A stretch of 64,000 nucleotides of DNA from Antedon bifida (GCA_963402885.1 OY727096.1:13559820-13623819); one strand, 5' to 3'. Positions 1-12,530 are shown, counted from the first letter of the stretch. Numbers and translations are program-made. The notes: generated by a model from the letters alone, not told the origin.

Positions 1-8
1 TATGAGAC

Positions 9-477
9 GGCTGATTAGGGTCTACATGTTGTCTCAATGTTGATTTCATTTAATATTTTATTCACAAACAATAAAATCTGAATTATGCAAATGTTTCATA
101 ATAGAAAATGCCTACAAAATAACAGGCAACAGTTCACAAAGTAAGGAAAATATGTTTTCTCCGTTAACAGATAATCTACTAATACTCACACAGCTGTAGC
201 TGACACTATATTTTCTACAATCTAAAAAAAACAAGGAAAAACATTAATAATGGTAATAAACAACATTAACACTTTTTCCAAATCAACATGCTTCTTAATC
301 AATGACTGAAAAATTAAAAAATTTCCTCAAAATGACTTTGGGTAGGAAATAGCTGATTGGGGCCTATATGTTGTCTCAATGCTAATTTCATTTTATTTTA
401 TTCATAAACAATAAATTCTGAATTATGTAAATGTTTCATAATAGAAAATGCCTACAAAATAACAGGCAACAGTTCAC
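9..477. repeat. Direct duplication of ~130 bp (copies 9-137 and 351-477)
   Basis: Two closely similar copies start with GGCTGATTAGG / AGCTGATTGGGG and both end in ACAGGCAACAGTTCAC. They differ by scattered substitutions. The 200 bp between them is AT-rich and holds nothing recognisable. Probably part of an interspersed repeat that continues left of the window. Confidence 0.75.
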
Positions 478-669
478 TCCCAATCATGAAACCATTAATC
501 ATCTCTACAAATTATTTATTTTATATACACTACTTACGATATTCTAGAGATACTAAAGTAGAAACAATTGTGTATCTCTTCCAACAGCTACAACAAGACA
601 AAAATATATTATTATTATAAATATTAATACAAATTGTGATCAAAACTGCCACAATATTTGTAACAATGA

Positions 670-855
670 CAGGTGCGAAAGGGAACTGCGCTGACCTACA
701 CTCCTACTAGACAACATGCTATTGTAAGAAGCACGAGTCATTGTTTCTTCTCTTTTTTACAACTAAAAACTAAGCTAGAGTTAATATAAAGCCAGGTGCA
801 AAAGGGAACTAGCGCCGTTTAGTCCTACTAAAAACAGCAAGTATTCTTGTACAGG
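670..855. repeat. Short diverged direct repeat (~60 bp, starts 670 and 793)
   Basis: Both copies begin CAGGTGC(G/A)AAAGGGAACT and share a later CTACTA block. They lie just upstream of the GC-richer stretch at 888-1100. No function can be assigned. Confidence 0.5.
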
Positions 856-887
856 TTAGGCCTAGGTACACTGTGTAGCAGACCTAT

Positions 888-1178
888 TTGTTCGTATTTA
901 CCGGGACCGTATTTAACATACACATGGCCATACACGATTGTCGTGCTGCTACGAAAGCCACCGGGCTGAAAAACGTCACGACGTTTGCCATCTCTGCTGA
1001 AACTACAGCAGACATCCTTCCGACGGTGTATAGCACACTGAACACAGGCCTCTACTCTATATCTATAGTAGGCAAGGGTATCGTTAGTAAGTACCAATTA
1101 CAAAACAACTCCAAATCAAACAATCCACATAATTTCTCACCTATTTCTTATAGTATATCAATTCTAAACAAACTTTAG
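888..1178 (+). other. GC-richer open stretch, possible exon of an unidentified gene
   Basis: This stretch is clearly richer in GC than its surroundings and is open on both strands: about 96 codons on + (888-1178) and about 89 codons on - (1097-828). On + a donor-like GTAAGT occurs near 1088. On - a shorter frame begins with Met and reads MSAVVSAEMANVVTFFSPVA onward. I recognise neither translation. It could be a first exon, a CpG-like promoter segment or a repeat. The short duplication immediately to its left argues for caution. Confidence 0.15.
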
Positions 1179-1375
1179 TTTGTTATTTATTTACTTAATC
1201 GTTGAAGTTCGACGATATAAAATGGTATTTGTAATATCAGAAAGCGACTCTTAAAAACCAACATGGAGTTTACCAACGACATACCACAACACAACACGTT
1301 GTCTAATTTTCTCTCCTTTCGGTTCACCTACAGTATGGCATGCAATCCTCGCCAAAATTACCGTAATTTAATAAA

Positions 1376-1920
1376 TTATCGTATAACTTTGTCAGAAAAT
1401 TGACCTCTAGCTGTAGAAGTGCAGGACATTTAGTTTTTTTACTTTAGAGTCGCGCAGCGTCAGTTACGCGCGATTTTATGAATTTCGCGTATTTAACATA
1501 GACTAAAAACCAAAAGTCATTTTGTATTGAAACTTGGTGAAAATTTAAGTCATATCAAGCGCAAACTTTCTATGGATTAGACTTATCCGTTTTCCATTTC
1601 CTTCCATTTCTTTATATTGTCTAGGTCAATCAATTATCTTTCGCATGATTCACAATTTTTAAAATTGTGATAACGTCATCATGTTCAAAAGCGTCATTAT
1701 TAACTTATTTTCACCTATTCTGAACTGTATGTAGTACGTATACAGTATACAGTGTATACTGTATATACGTTGACGTGATACAAAATAGAGAGCAAAATAA
1801 AATTTTTTTTTCAATGGCATAATAGTTTTTCTGCGCGCGCAATCTTCTAACTTATGACGTGCACGTGGCCTTTGCGATGCGGATAACCTAACTCGTCCGT
1901 AGTGACGAGTTCAAATCTAG
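1376..1920 (+). mobile_element. Array unit 1, 5'-truncated
   Basis: Homology to the later units begins abruptly near 1376 at the block ATCGTATAACTTTGTCAG. It lacks most of the interior and ends with the hairpin plus CTAG at 1917-1920. Confidence 0.65.
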
Positions 1921-3147
1921 TATTTATTTCTTACCTTCCACCCTTCTACTCCATTTTTTGTGTCACGTGTATCTCAAAAACTTGCACACGTAACGTTTCG
2001 TAACTTTCTCAACATATCGCCATTCACGTGAAGTTGTGCAGCGAAGGTTTTCACGACGTTTGCAATTGCGCAACGTGATTTTCGCGCGATTTTATGAATT
2101 TCGCGTATTTAACATAGGTCAAAAACCAAATAACGTTTTTAATTGAAACTTAACAAAAGTTAAATTTATGTCTTGCGCTAACTGACTGTGGAAAAAAATG
2201 GCATGTTTCACACGAAGTTACGCGCGCACGCGCGTTTAAAATTTAAAAATGCGAAAAATCAATTTCTAATCAATTTTTTACGCATTTCATGTCATTTTGA
2301 GCATGTCAAAAATTCCCACGCATGCGCATTTTTTTACGCGCGCGGTGCGCACGTAGTGCAAAAAACCTCCTTTTTTGCGAGATTTTGATTTTTCAAGCCA
2401 TTTCTAGTAATTTTACCAACTTTTAAACAATTTCGACTTAAAATCACGTCATACGAGAACGTAGAATTGCACAATTTGCGCGCGTTTTTGTTGAAAAAGT
2501 TCAAAAATTTGTGAAAATTATGCCCTTTTTTAAACAGTCATAAATTCTAAACTACGTGGTGAACTTTTTTTAAATTACATATTCTGGAAGTAGATGAGTT
2601 GTAGATATCGAATCATGCATGAATATGGCTAACCGGACATTGTGACGTCATCGTATGGCCACTCGAATATAAAATATAGGATTTTTGTCTCTTTTGTCAT
2701 AGCGCATCACATTTAGTAGAGCTCATCTCTACTTATCCGTATTCTATTTCCTCCTATTTTTATATAATGTCTAGGTCAATCAATTATCTTTCGCATGATT
2801 TACCATTTTTAAATTTGTGATGACGTCATCATGTTCAAAAGCGTCAATAACTTTGGTCACTTATTTTCACCTATTCTGAACTGTATATAGTACGTATAAA
2901 GATTATACTGTATATACTGTAACGGCATTTGGTATAGCCCAAATCATTTATTTCCTACCTACTGCTATAATGTAGCAGGCCAAATAAGACTAAGTACTGA
3001 TTGGCTATTTGTGATAAACAAATAGGTCCAGGGACCTATAGTATAGTATAGTAGTCATAATAATCTTTTTCTGTGTGCAATATTCTAACGTATGACGTGC
3101 ACGTGGCTTTTGGGCTGCGGATAACCTAAGACGAGTTTCATGTCTAG
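1921..3147 (+). mobile_element. Array unit 2, short type (1227 bp)
   Basis: Full-length short-type unit. Its 3' hairpin is damaged: the left arm is missing (CCTAAGACGAGTTTCATG before CTAG), so it may be unable to serve as a terminator. Confidence 0.65.
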
Positions 3148-4657
3148 TTCTTATTTCTTTCCCGTTTTTTTGTGGCTCACGTATCTCTAAAATGTGTAAA
3201 CATAATATTTCATAACTTTGACAACATGTGGGCATTTACGTGAAGTTGTGCACCTCCTATTTTGAATGACGTCAGAGTTGCGCAACGTGACTTACGCGCG
3301 ATTTTATGATTTTTAATGATTGATCATAGCTTAAAAACCAAGAGTAATTTTTTTTTTACCCTTTATGAAAATTTAAGTCATATCAAGGGCAAACTTTTAG
3401 TTAACTAAAAATTGCGTGTTTTACAAGAAGTTACGCGCGCACGCGCAATAAAAATTTTAAAATGCGCAAAATTAATTTCTAATCAACTTTTTACGCCGTT
3501 CATGACATTTTGCGCATGTCACAATTTCCCCCGCGCGCGAACAATTTTACGCGTGCAGTGCGCACGCAACATGAAAATCATGTTTTTTTCTATTAAATTG
3601 TGATTTTCCAGCCTTTCCTAGTCATTTTTAAAAAGATTGACATTATTTCAAATTAAAATGACGTCATACGTACACGTTGATTTAGACCATTTGCATGCGT
3701 TTTAGTTGCAAAAGTTACAAAATATTGTCAAAATTATGCCTATTTTGAATCTATTATAGCTCCTCAGGATCAACCGTTACCCCCGAGTTTTTTAACTTAA
3801 TATGTAAGCAGATATGTTGTAGATATGAATTCATGCAGAATTTTTTCCTTACGGATGTTGTGACGTCATCGTATGGCCACACAAATGTAAAAAATAGGAT
3901 TTTTGTCTCTTTCGTTATTGCTCATCACATTCAATGGAGCGCATCACGCTTATCCGTCTTCCATTTTCTCCGAGATTTTAATATTATCTAGGTCAATCAA
4001 CTATCTTTCGCATGAGTTAAAAATATTTTGATTTTTATAACGTCATCATGCCTAAAAATTTAAATTACGTGGGTCATTAATTTTATCTTTACAGTAAATT
4101 TTAATCTGTTATTAGCTCATAAGAATAAAATGTGATAATCACGATTAAAACGTTTTCTGGAAGCTATTGGATTGTAGATACGAATTCATGTGAACATTTT
4201 GCCAATCAGATGTAGTGACGTCATCATATGGCCAGTTGAATAAAAAAAGTTGTATTTTCATATTTTGCATCATAGTTCATCACATTTAAAAGAGCGCGCA
4301 TTTATATTTTACGTATCCAAATTTCTTCTACACGCTAATATGTTGTTGCTGAGATAATATCCTTCCGAAATTGTTATTTTAGTGTTTCATTTTGATACCG
4401 TCGCCATGTTAAAAAATGGAATAAATGGCGGGTCCCGTAATTTCACCTATTCTACACTGTATGTAATATGTATACAGATTATACTGTTTATACTGTATAT
4501 ACTATATGACACAAAATTGACAGAATTCAGCACTAACAACATATCATATTCTTCAGATCAGGTCATAATGCCATAATCTTTTTCTTTGTGCAAAATTCTA
4601 ACGTGGCGTTTGTCGTGCGGATAACTAACTCGTCAAAGTGACGAGTTACATGTCTAG
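3148..4657 (+). mobile_element. Array unit 3, long type (1510 bp)
   Basis: Long-type unit with the extra ~340 bp module around 4130-4560 that the short units lack (block TTCTGGAAGCTATTGGATTG). The 3' hairpin has the CGTCAAAGTGACG core and CTAG at 4654-4657. Confidence 0.65.
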
Positions 4658-5816
4658 TTTTTTTTTTTTTTCTATGTTATTCTTCTTTCTTTCCCAGAAT
4701 TTTGTGTCACGTGTATCTCAAATTCTGATCAACATTACATCGTATAACTTTGTCAGAAGATTTACCTCTATCTGTAGAAGTGCAGGACAGTTCGTTTTTT
4801 TACTTTAGAGTCGCGCAGCGTAAGCTACGCGCGATTTTATGAATTTTGCGTATTTAACATAGACTAAAAACCAAAAGTCATTTTGTAATGACATTTAGTG
4901 AACATTTAAGTCATATCAAGGGCAAACTTTCTATGGATTAAAAATGGCATGTTTCATAGAAAATTACGCGCGCACGCACGTTTAAAATTTCAAAATGCGA
5001 AAAATCAACTTCTAATCAACTTTCTACGCGTTTCATGTCATTTTGAGCATTTCAAAAATTCCCACGCACGCGCAATAATTTTACGCGCGCGTGCGCATGT
5101 AGCGTAAAAATATAATTTTTTCGCGTGATTTATGTTTTTTCAGCCTTTTCTAGTAATTTTACCAACTTTTAAACAATTTCGACTTAAAATTACGTCATAC
5201 GAGCACGTGAAATTGGATAATTTGCATGCGTTTTTAATGAAAAAGTTCAAAAATTCGTCAAAATTATGCCTTTTTTTAAACAGTCATAGATTGTAAACTA
5301 CGTGGTGAACTTTTTTAAAATTGCATATTCTGGAAGTTGATGAGTTGTAGATATCGAATCATGCATCGATATGGCTAACCGGACATTGTGACGTCATCGT
5401 ATGGCCACTCGAATATAAAATATAGGATTTTTGTCTCTTTCGCATAGCTCATCACATTTAATAGAGCGCATCTCCACTTATCCGTATTCCATTTCCCCCC
5501 ATTTTGTTATATTGTCTAGGCCAATCGATTATCTTTCGCATAATCTACCATTTTTTAAATTGTGATGACGTCATCATGTCCAAAAGCGTCAATAACTTGG
5601 GTCCCTTATTTTCACCTATTCTGCACTGTATGTAGTACGTATACAGAATATAGTGTATACCGTATATACTTTGACGTGACGCAAAATAGAGAGCGCACTA
5701 ACATTTTTACAATGGCATAATCGTTTTTCTGCGCGCAATATTCTAACGTATGACGTGCACGTGGCGTTTGCGCTGCGGATAACCTAACTCGTCCGTAGTG
5801 ACGAGTTCAAATCTAG
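4658..5816 (+). mobile_element. Array unit 4, short type (1159 bp)
   Basis: Begins with a long T-tract directly after the previous CTAG and ends with the CGTCCGTAGTGACG hairpin core and CTAG at 5813-5816. Very similar to unit 5. Confidence 0.65.
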
Positions 5817-7030
5817 TTGGTTATCCGCACTTGGCGGATAACCCCTTGTTATTGTCAGGATCTTTTTTTTTTTTTTTTTTTTTTTCTATGTTATTCTTCT
5901 TTCTTTCCCAGAATTTTGTGTCACGTGTATCTCAAATTCTGATCAACATTACATCGTATAACTTTGTCAGAAGATTTACCTCTATCTGTAGAAGTGCAGG
6001 ACAGTTCGTTTTTTTACTTTAGAGTCGCGCAGCGTAAGCTACGCGCGATTTTATGAATTTTGCGTATTTAACATAGACTAAAAACCAAAAGTCATTTTGT
6101 AATGACACTTGGTGAACATTTAAGTCATATCAAGTGCAAACTTTCTATGCATTAAAAATGGCATGTTTCACAGAAAGTTACGCGCGCACGCGCGTTTAAA
6201 ATTTCAGAATGCGTAAAATCAATTTCTAATCAACTTTCTACGCGTTTCAGGTCATTTTGAGCATTTCAAAAATTCCCACGCGTGCGCAATATTTTTACGC
6301 GCACGTGCGCACGTAGCGCAAAAACATCTTTTTTTTGCTTGATTTTTGTTTTTTCAGCCTTTTCTAGTAAATTTACCAATTTTCAATCAATTTCGACTTA
6401 AAATCACGTCATACGAGCACGTAGAATTAAACAATTTGCGCGCGTTTTTAATGAAAAAGTTAAAAAATTTGTCAAAATTTTGCCTTTTTTAAAACAGTCA
6501 TAGATTGTAAACTACGTGGTGAACTTTTTTAAAATTGCATATTCTGGAAGTTGATGAGTTGTAGATATCGAATCATGCATCGATATGGCTAACCAGACAT
6601 TGTGACGTCATCGTATGGCCACTCGAATATAAAATATAGGATTTTTGTCTCTTTCGCATAGCTCATCACATTTAATAGAGCGCATCTCCACTTATCCGTA
6701 TTCCATTTCCCCCCATTTTGTTATATTGTCTAGGCCAATCAATTATCTTTCGCATAATCTACCATTTTTTAAATTGTGATGACGTCATCATGTCCAAAAG
6801 CGTCAATAACTTGGGTCCCTTATTTTCACCTATTCTGCACTGTATGTAGTACGTATACAGAATATAGTGTATACCGTATATACTTTGACGTGACGCAAAA
6901 TAGAGAGCGCACTAACATTTTTACAATGGCATAATCGTTTTTCTGCGCGCAATATTCTAACGTATGACGTGCACGTGGCTTTTGCGCTGCGGATAACCTA
7001 ACTCGTCCGTAGTGACGAGTTCAAATCTAG
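5817..7030 (+). mobile_element. Array unit 5, short type with complete palindromic 5' end (1214 bp)
   Basis: The only unit in the array that keeps a 5' palindrome before the T-tract: GGTTATCCGC-ACTTG-GCGGATAACC at about 5819-5843. The right palindrome arm recurs as a direct copy near every 3' end (GCGGATAACC upstream of the hairpin). This shows the probable full element architecture. The other units begin at the T-tract. Confidence 0.7.
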
Positions 7031-8568
7031 TTTTTTTTTTTTTTTCTTATTTCTTTCTCCCTCATTTTTGTGTCTCACGTATCTCAAAAACTTGTAAACA
7101 TAACATTTCATAACTTTGTCAACATATGGGCATTTACGTGAAGTTGTGCACCTCCTATTTTTGAATGACGTCAGAGTTGCGCAACGTGACTTACGCGCAA
7201 TTTTATGAATTTCAATGATTGATTATAGATTAAAAACCAAAAGTCATTTAGTATTGACACTTTGACAAAATTTAAGTCATATCAGGGGCAAACTTTCTAC
7301 GGATTAAAAATGGCATGTTTCACAAGAAGTTACGCGCGCACGCGCATTTAAAATTTAAAAATGCGCAAAATTAATTTCTAATCAACTTTTTATGCGTTTC
7401 TTGTCATTTTGAGCATGTCAAAAATTCCCACGGGCGCGCAATTTTTTACGCACGCGGTGCGCACGTAGCGTTAAAAACATATTTTTTTCTCTTGAATTAT
7501 ATTTTTCAAGTCTTTCCTAGTAATTTTGAAAACAATTTAGACCTTTTCCAGTTTAAATAACGCCATACGAACACGTTAAATAAGACAATTCGTGCGCGTT
7601 TTTTATGAAAAAGCTTAAAAAATCGTCAAAATTATGTCTTTTTTTAAACAGTCATAGTTTCTAAAGTAAACCGTGAACCGTTTATTTTTATTACAAAATC
7701 TAGAAGTTGATGAGTTGTAGATATCGGATCATGCATCGATAAGGCTAAAAAAACATTGTAACGTCATCGTATGGCCACACGAATGTAAAATATAGGATTT
7801 TTGTCTCTTTCGTTATTGCTCATCACATTCAATGGAGCGCATCACGCTTATCTGTATTCCTTTTTCTCCTAAATTTATATATTGTGTAGGTCAATCAACT
7901 TTCTTTAGCATGAGATAAAAATATTTTAATTTTTATGACGTCATCATGCCTAAAAATTTTAATTACATGGGTCATTAATTTCATCTTTACAGTAAATTTT
8001 AATCTGTAATAGCTCGTAAGAATAAAATGTGATAATCACGATTAAAACGTTTTCTGGAAGCTATTGGATTGTAGATACGAATTCATGTAAACATTTTGCC
8101 AATCGGATGTTGTGACGTCATCATATGGCCAGTTGAATAAAAAAAGTCGTATTTTCATATTTTGCGTAATAGTTCATCACATTTAAAAGGGTGCGCATCT
8201 ATATTTTACGTATTCAAATTTCTTCTACACGTTAATATGTTGTTCCTGAGATAATTTCCTTCAGAAATTGCTATTTAAGTGTTTCATTTTGATACCGTCG
8301 CCATGTTAAAAATTGGAATATATGGCGGGTCCCGTAATTTCACCTATTCTACACTGTATGTAATATGTATACAGATTATACTGTTTGCATGTATATACTA
8401 TATGACACAAATTGACAGAATTCAGCACTAACAGCATATCATATTCTTCAGTTCTTGTCATAATGCCATAATCTTTATCTGTGTGCAATATTCCAACGTA
8501 TGACGTGCACGTGGCGTTTGTCGTTGTGCGGATAACTAACTCGTCAAAGTGACGAGTTTCATGTCTAG
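7031..8568 (+). mobile_element. Array unit 6, long type (1538 bp)
   Basis: Long-type unit, highly similar to units 7 and 8 along its whole length. T-tract start, CGTCAAAGTGACG hairpin core, CTAG at 8565-8568. Confidence 0.65.
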
Positions 8569-10093
8569 TTCTTCTTTCCTTCCTTCCTTTTTGTGAGTCG
8601 TGTTTCTCTAAAATGTGTAAACATAACATTTCATAACTTTGACAACATATGGGCATTTACGTGAAGTTGTGCACCTCCTATTTTTGAATGACGTCATAGT
8701 TGCGCAACGTGACTTACGCGCAATTTTATGAATTTCAATGATTGATCATAGATTAAAAACCAAAAGTCATTTAGTATTGACACTTTGACAAAATTTAAGT
8801 CATATCAGGGGCAAACTTTCTACGGATTAAAAATGGCATGTTTCACAAGAAGTTACGCACGCACGCGCATTTAAAATTTCAAAATGCGCAAAATTAATTT
8901 CTAATCAACTTTTTACGCGTTTCTTGTCATTTTGAGCATGTCAAAAATTCCCACGGGCGCGCAATTTTTTACGCGCGCGGTGCGCACGTAGCATTAAAAA
9001 CATATTTTTTTCTCTTGAATTATATTTTTCAAGCCTTTCCTAGTAATTTTGAAAACAATTTAGACCTTTTTCAGTTTAAATAACGCCATACGAACACGTT
9101 GAATTAGACAATTCGTGCGCGTTTTTTATGAAAAAGCTTAAAAAAATCGTCAAAATTATGTCTTTTTTTAAACAGTCATAGTTTCTAAAGTAAACCGTTA
9201 ACCGTTTATTTTTATTACAAAATCTAGAAGTTGATGAGTTGTAGATATCGGATCATGCATCAATAAGGCTAAAAAAACATTGTGACGTCATCGTATGGCC
9301 ACACGAATGTAAAATATAGGATTTTTGTCTCTTTCGTTATTGCTCATCACATTCAATGGAGCGCATCACGCTTATCTGTATTCCTTTTTCTCCTACATTT
9401 ATATATTGTGTAGGTCAATCAACTTTCTTTAGCATGAGATAAAAATATTTTAATTTTTATGACGTCATCATGCCTAAAAATTTTAATTACGTGGGTCATT
9501 AATTTCATCTTTACAGTAAATTTTAATCTGTAATAGCTCGTAAGAATAAAATGTGATAATCACGATTAAAACGTTTTCTGGAAGCTATTGGATTGTAGAT
9601 ACGAATTCATGTAAACATTTTGCCAATCGGATGTTGTGACGTCATCATATGGCCAGTTGAATAAAAAAAGTTGTATTTTCATATTTTGCGTAATAGTTCA
9701 TCACATTTAAAAGGGTGCGCATCTATATTTTACGTATTCAAATTTCTTCTACACGTTAATATGTTGTTCCTGAGATAATTTCCTTCTGAAATTGCTATCT
9801 AAGTGTTTCATTTTGATACCGTCGCCATGTTAAAAATTGGAATAAATGGCGGGTCCCGTAATTTCACCTATTCTACACTGTATGTAATATGTATACAGCT
9901 TATACTGTTTGCATGTATATACTATATGACACAAAATTGACAGAATTCAGCACTAACAGCATATCATATTCTTCAGTTCTTGTCATAATGCCATAAACTT
10001 TATCTGTGTGCAATATTCCAACGTATGACGTGCACGTGGCGTTTGTCGTGGTGCGGATAACTAACTCGTCAAAGTGACGAGTTTCATGTCTAG
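8569..10093 (+). mobile_element. Array unit 7, long type (1525 bp)
   Basis: Nearly identical to unit 8, differing by scattered single bases, which suggests recent tandem amplification. CTAG at 10090-10093. Confidence 0.65.
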
Positions 10094-11627
10094 TTTCTGT
10101 ATTATTCTTGGATCCTTCCTTCCTTTTTGTGAGTCGCGTTTCTCTAAAATGTGTAAACATAACATTTCATAACTTTGACAACATATGGGCATTTACGTGA
10201 AGTTGTGCACCTCCTATTTTTGAATGACGTCATAGTTGCGCAACGTGACTTACGCGCAATTTTATGAATTTCAATGATTGATTATAGATTAAAAACCAAA
10301 AGTCATTTAGTATTGACACTTTGACAAAATTTAAGTCATATCAGGGGCAAACTTTCTACGGATTAAAAATGGCATGTTTCACAAGAAGTTACGCGCGCAC
10401 GCGCATTTAAAATTTCAAAATGCGCAAAATTAATATCTAATCAACTTGTTATGCGTTTCTTGTCATTTTGAGCATGTCAAAAATTCCCACGGGCGCGCAA
10501 TTTTTTACGCACGCGGTGCGCACGTAGCGTTAAAAACATATTTTTTTCTCTTGAATTATATTTTTCAAGTCTTTCCTAGTAATTTTGAAAACAATTTAGA
10601 CCTTTTCCAGTTTAAATAACGCCATACGAACACGTTGAATTAGACAATTCGTGCGCGTTTTTTATGAAAAAGCTTAAAAAATCGTCAAAATTATGTCTTT
10701 TTTTAAACAGTCATAGTTTCTAAAGTAAACCGTGAACCGTTTATTTTTATTACAAAATCTAGAAGTTGATGAGTTGTAGATATCGGATCATGCATCGATA
10801 AGGCTAAAAAAACATTGTGACGTCATCGTATGGCCACACGAATGTAAAAATTAGGATTTTTGTCTCTTTCGTTATTGCTCATCACATTCAATGGAGCGCA
10901 TCACGCTTATCTGTATTCCTTTTTCTCCTAAATTTATATATTGTGTAGGTCAATCAACTTTCTTTAGCATGAGATAAAAATATTTTAATTTTTATGACGT
11001 CATCATGCCTAAAAATTTTAATTACGTGGGTCATTAATTTCATCTTTACAGTAAATTTTAATCTGTAATAGCTCGTAAGAATAAAATGTGATAATCACGA
11101 TTAAAACGTTTTCTGGAAGCTATTGGATTGTAGATACGAATTCATGTAAACATTTTGCCAATCGGATGTTGTGACGTCATCATATGGCCAGTTGAATAAA
11201 AAAAGTCGTATTTTCATATTTTGCGTAATAGTTCATCACATTTAAAAGGGTGCGCATCTATATTTTACGTATTCAAATTTCTTCTACACGTTAATATGTT
11301 GTTCCTGAGATAATTTCCTCCAGAAATTGCTATTTAAGTGTTTCATTTTGATACCGTCGCCATGTTAAAAATTGGAATAAATGGCGGGTCCCGTAATTTC
11401 ACCTATTCTACACTGTATGTAATATGTATACAGATTATACTCTTTGCATGTATATACTATATGACACAAATTGACAGAATTCAGCACTAACAGCATATCA
11501 TATTCTTCAGTTCTTGTCATAATGCCATAATCTTTATCTGTGTGCAATATTCCAACGTATGACGTGCACGTGGCGTTTGTCGTTGTGCGGATAACTAACT
11601 CGTCAAAGTGACGAGTTTCATGTCTAG
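10094..11627 (+). mobile_element. Array unit 8, long type (1534 bp), right end of array
   Basis: Last unit. CTAG at 11624-11627 abuts the SINE-derived sequence starting TTAATTTC at 11628. Confidence 0.65.
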
Positions 11628-11836
11628 TTAATTTCTTTTTTACATTAAAATTGAGGGCGCTAAACATAAAATTTACGAGATCAAATACATGTAGCGAAAG
11701 CCAAAAAAAATGTGCTCTCCCTGCCTCAGCACTAAGGCCCTGCCACAGCCTTGGGGTCGTTTCCACCACATCATCACCAGATGCATTGCTAGTGCCTTCT
11801 CAAGATGTGTGGTGGAAAGGGGGACGTATAATTCTG
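11628..11836 (-). mobile_element. 5'-truncated copy of a tRNA-derived SINE
   Basis: These 209 bp look identical, base for base, to 12899-13107, which is the body and tail of a SINE whose tRNA head lies at 13154-13225. This copy lacks the tRNA head and upstream body, as 5'-truncated retroposed copies do. It lies between the Helitron-like array and the LINE fragment. No convincing target-site duplication was seen. Confidence 0.6.
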
Positions 11837-12530
11837 CACCGTATAGGAGGTATGATAATTCTACTTCTTCATTTCAAACGTTTTACGGAAAAGTCTCCTT
11901 TAATAATCTATACTTATGTGGAGATATTGAAGAAAACCCTGGACCACAAAATGCACAACATGTTGGAGACGAAGGTATGCAACTCGGTGGTTACGTAACC
12001 AACTATGCACTTAAAAGTGGCGTTATTGTTTAAATATCAACGCTCACAGCATTGCAAATAGGCTAAGTCATTGCGTTTACAATCAGTGCGTGTAGCCGAA
12101 ACAATTGACATCGTTTTTATGACTGAATCATGGCTAGATGATCATATAAACTCCACTGAAATTTTCCACAAAGAATATGCTGTTTTTAGAAAGGATCGCA
12201 ATCGTCAAGGAGGTGGTGTTGTTGCGGTACATGAGGATTTGCGTGCGACACCATGTCTTAATTATTCCTGTCCCAATTATTCCTGTCCCGGAATCAAGCT
12301 AATATGGTGTACAAATTGAAAGCAAACACGGGAACATTTTAGCAGGGACGCTGTACAGACCTCCGGATAGCAGAGTGGATTTCAAATCTACTCATCTGCC
12401 ACAATTTCAACGGAACAACGAAATATGCAAAGCACAGTAGATGTCTTAAATCTAAGGCAATGTGTTAACTTTTACACGCATGATATTTATGATTCAACTA
12501 TCCAGATGCGACTTTAAAAACTCGACTTCG
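11837..12530 (+). pseudogene. LINE (CR1/L2-like) 5' fragment: 2A-like peptide plus APE endonuclease remnant
   Basis: A + frame carries a 2A-like motif, CGDIEENPGP (11917-11946). After it comes LNINAHSIANR, typical of the start of an APE-type endonuclease. A stop and frameshift near 12100 leads into DIVFMTESWLDDH (12110-12146) and GGGVVAV (about 12212). The frame changes again to LAGTLYRPPDSRVDF (about 12338-12383), the conserved YRPP region. Order and motifs match non-LTR retrotransposon endonucleases. Reverse transcriptase is absent, so the 3' part is lost, which is unusual because LINEs normally lose their 5' end. There are several frameshifts and internal deletions, and the element is inactive. 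Confidence 0.75.
11917..11946 (+). other. 2A-like ribosome-skipping motif CGDIEENPGP
   Basis: Matches the D-[VI]-E-x-N-P-G-P consensus of 2A sequences, which release the nascent chain between the Gly and the last Pro. 2A-like sequences at the N-terminus of APE-type LINE proteins are established in sea urchins, amphioxus and molluscs. Whether this copy works is unknown. Confidence 0.75.

Larger units (their letters stand above)
1376..11627 (+). mobile_element. Tandem head-to-tail array of non-autonomous Helitron/Helentron-like elements
   Basis: Eight units in the same orientation, one 5'-truncated and seven consecutive. Each ends with a GCGGATAAC arm, a short hairpin (AACTCGTC...GTGACGAGTT, loop varying) and about 10 nt later CTAG. 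The next unit starts immediately after CTAG, usually with a T-tract. Unit ends are at 1920, 3147, 4657, 5816, 7030, 8568, 10093 and 11627. A 3' hairpin followed by a CTRR end, no TIRs and head-to-tail arrays are known hallmarks of rolling-circle Helitrons. Units contain no open frame of note and share CRE-like TGACGTCA blocks and runs of CGCGCA. Open frames in this interval are chance frames repeated with the units. No Rep/helicase is present. Confidence 0.75.

Noticed and set aside
1376-11627. Satellite DNA or CRISPR-like array as explanation of the long repeat array
   Set aside because: Units are over 1 kb, differ in modules, end in a hairpin plus CTAG and have isolated copies elsewhere (40556-41290), so a mobile-element origin fits better.
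8306-11769. Similar minus-strand open frames of 86-134 codons at 8306, 9900 and 11365
   Set aside because: They repeat because the array units repeat. The shared translation spans the Helitron-like 3' hairpin and varies by frame-breaking indels, so it is not a protein.
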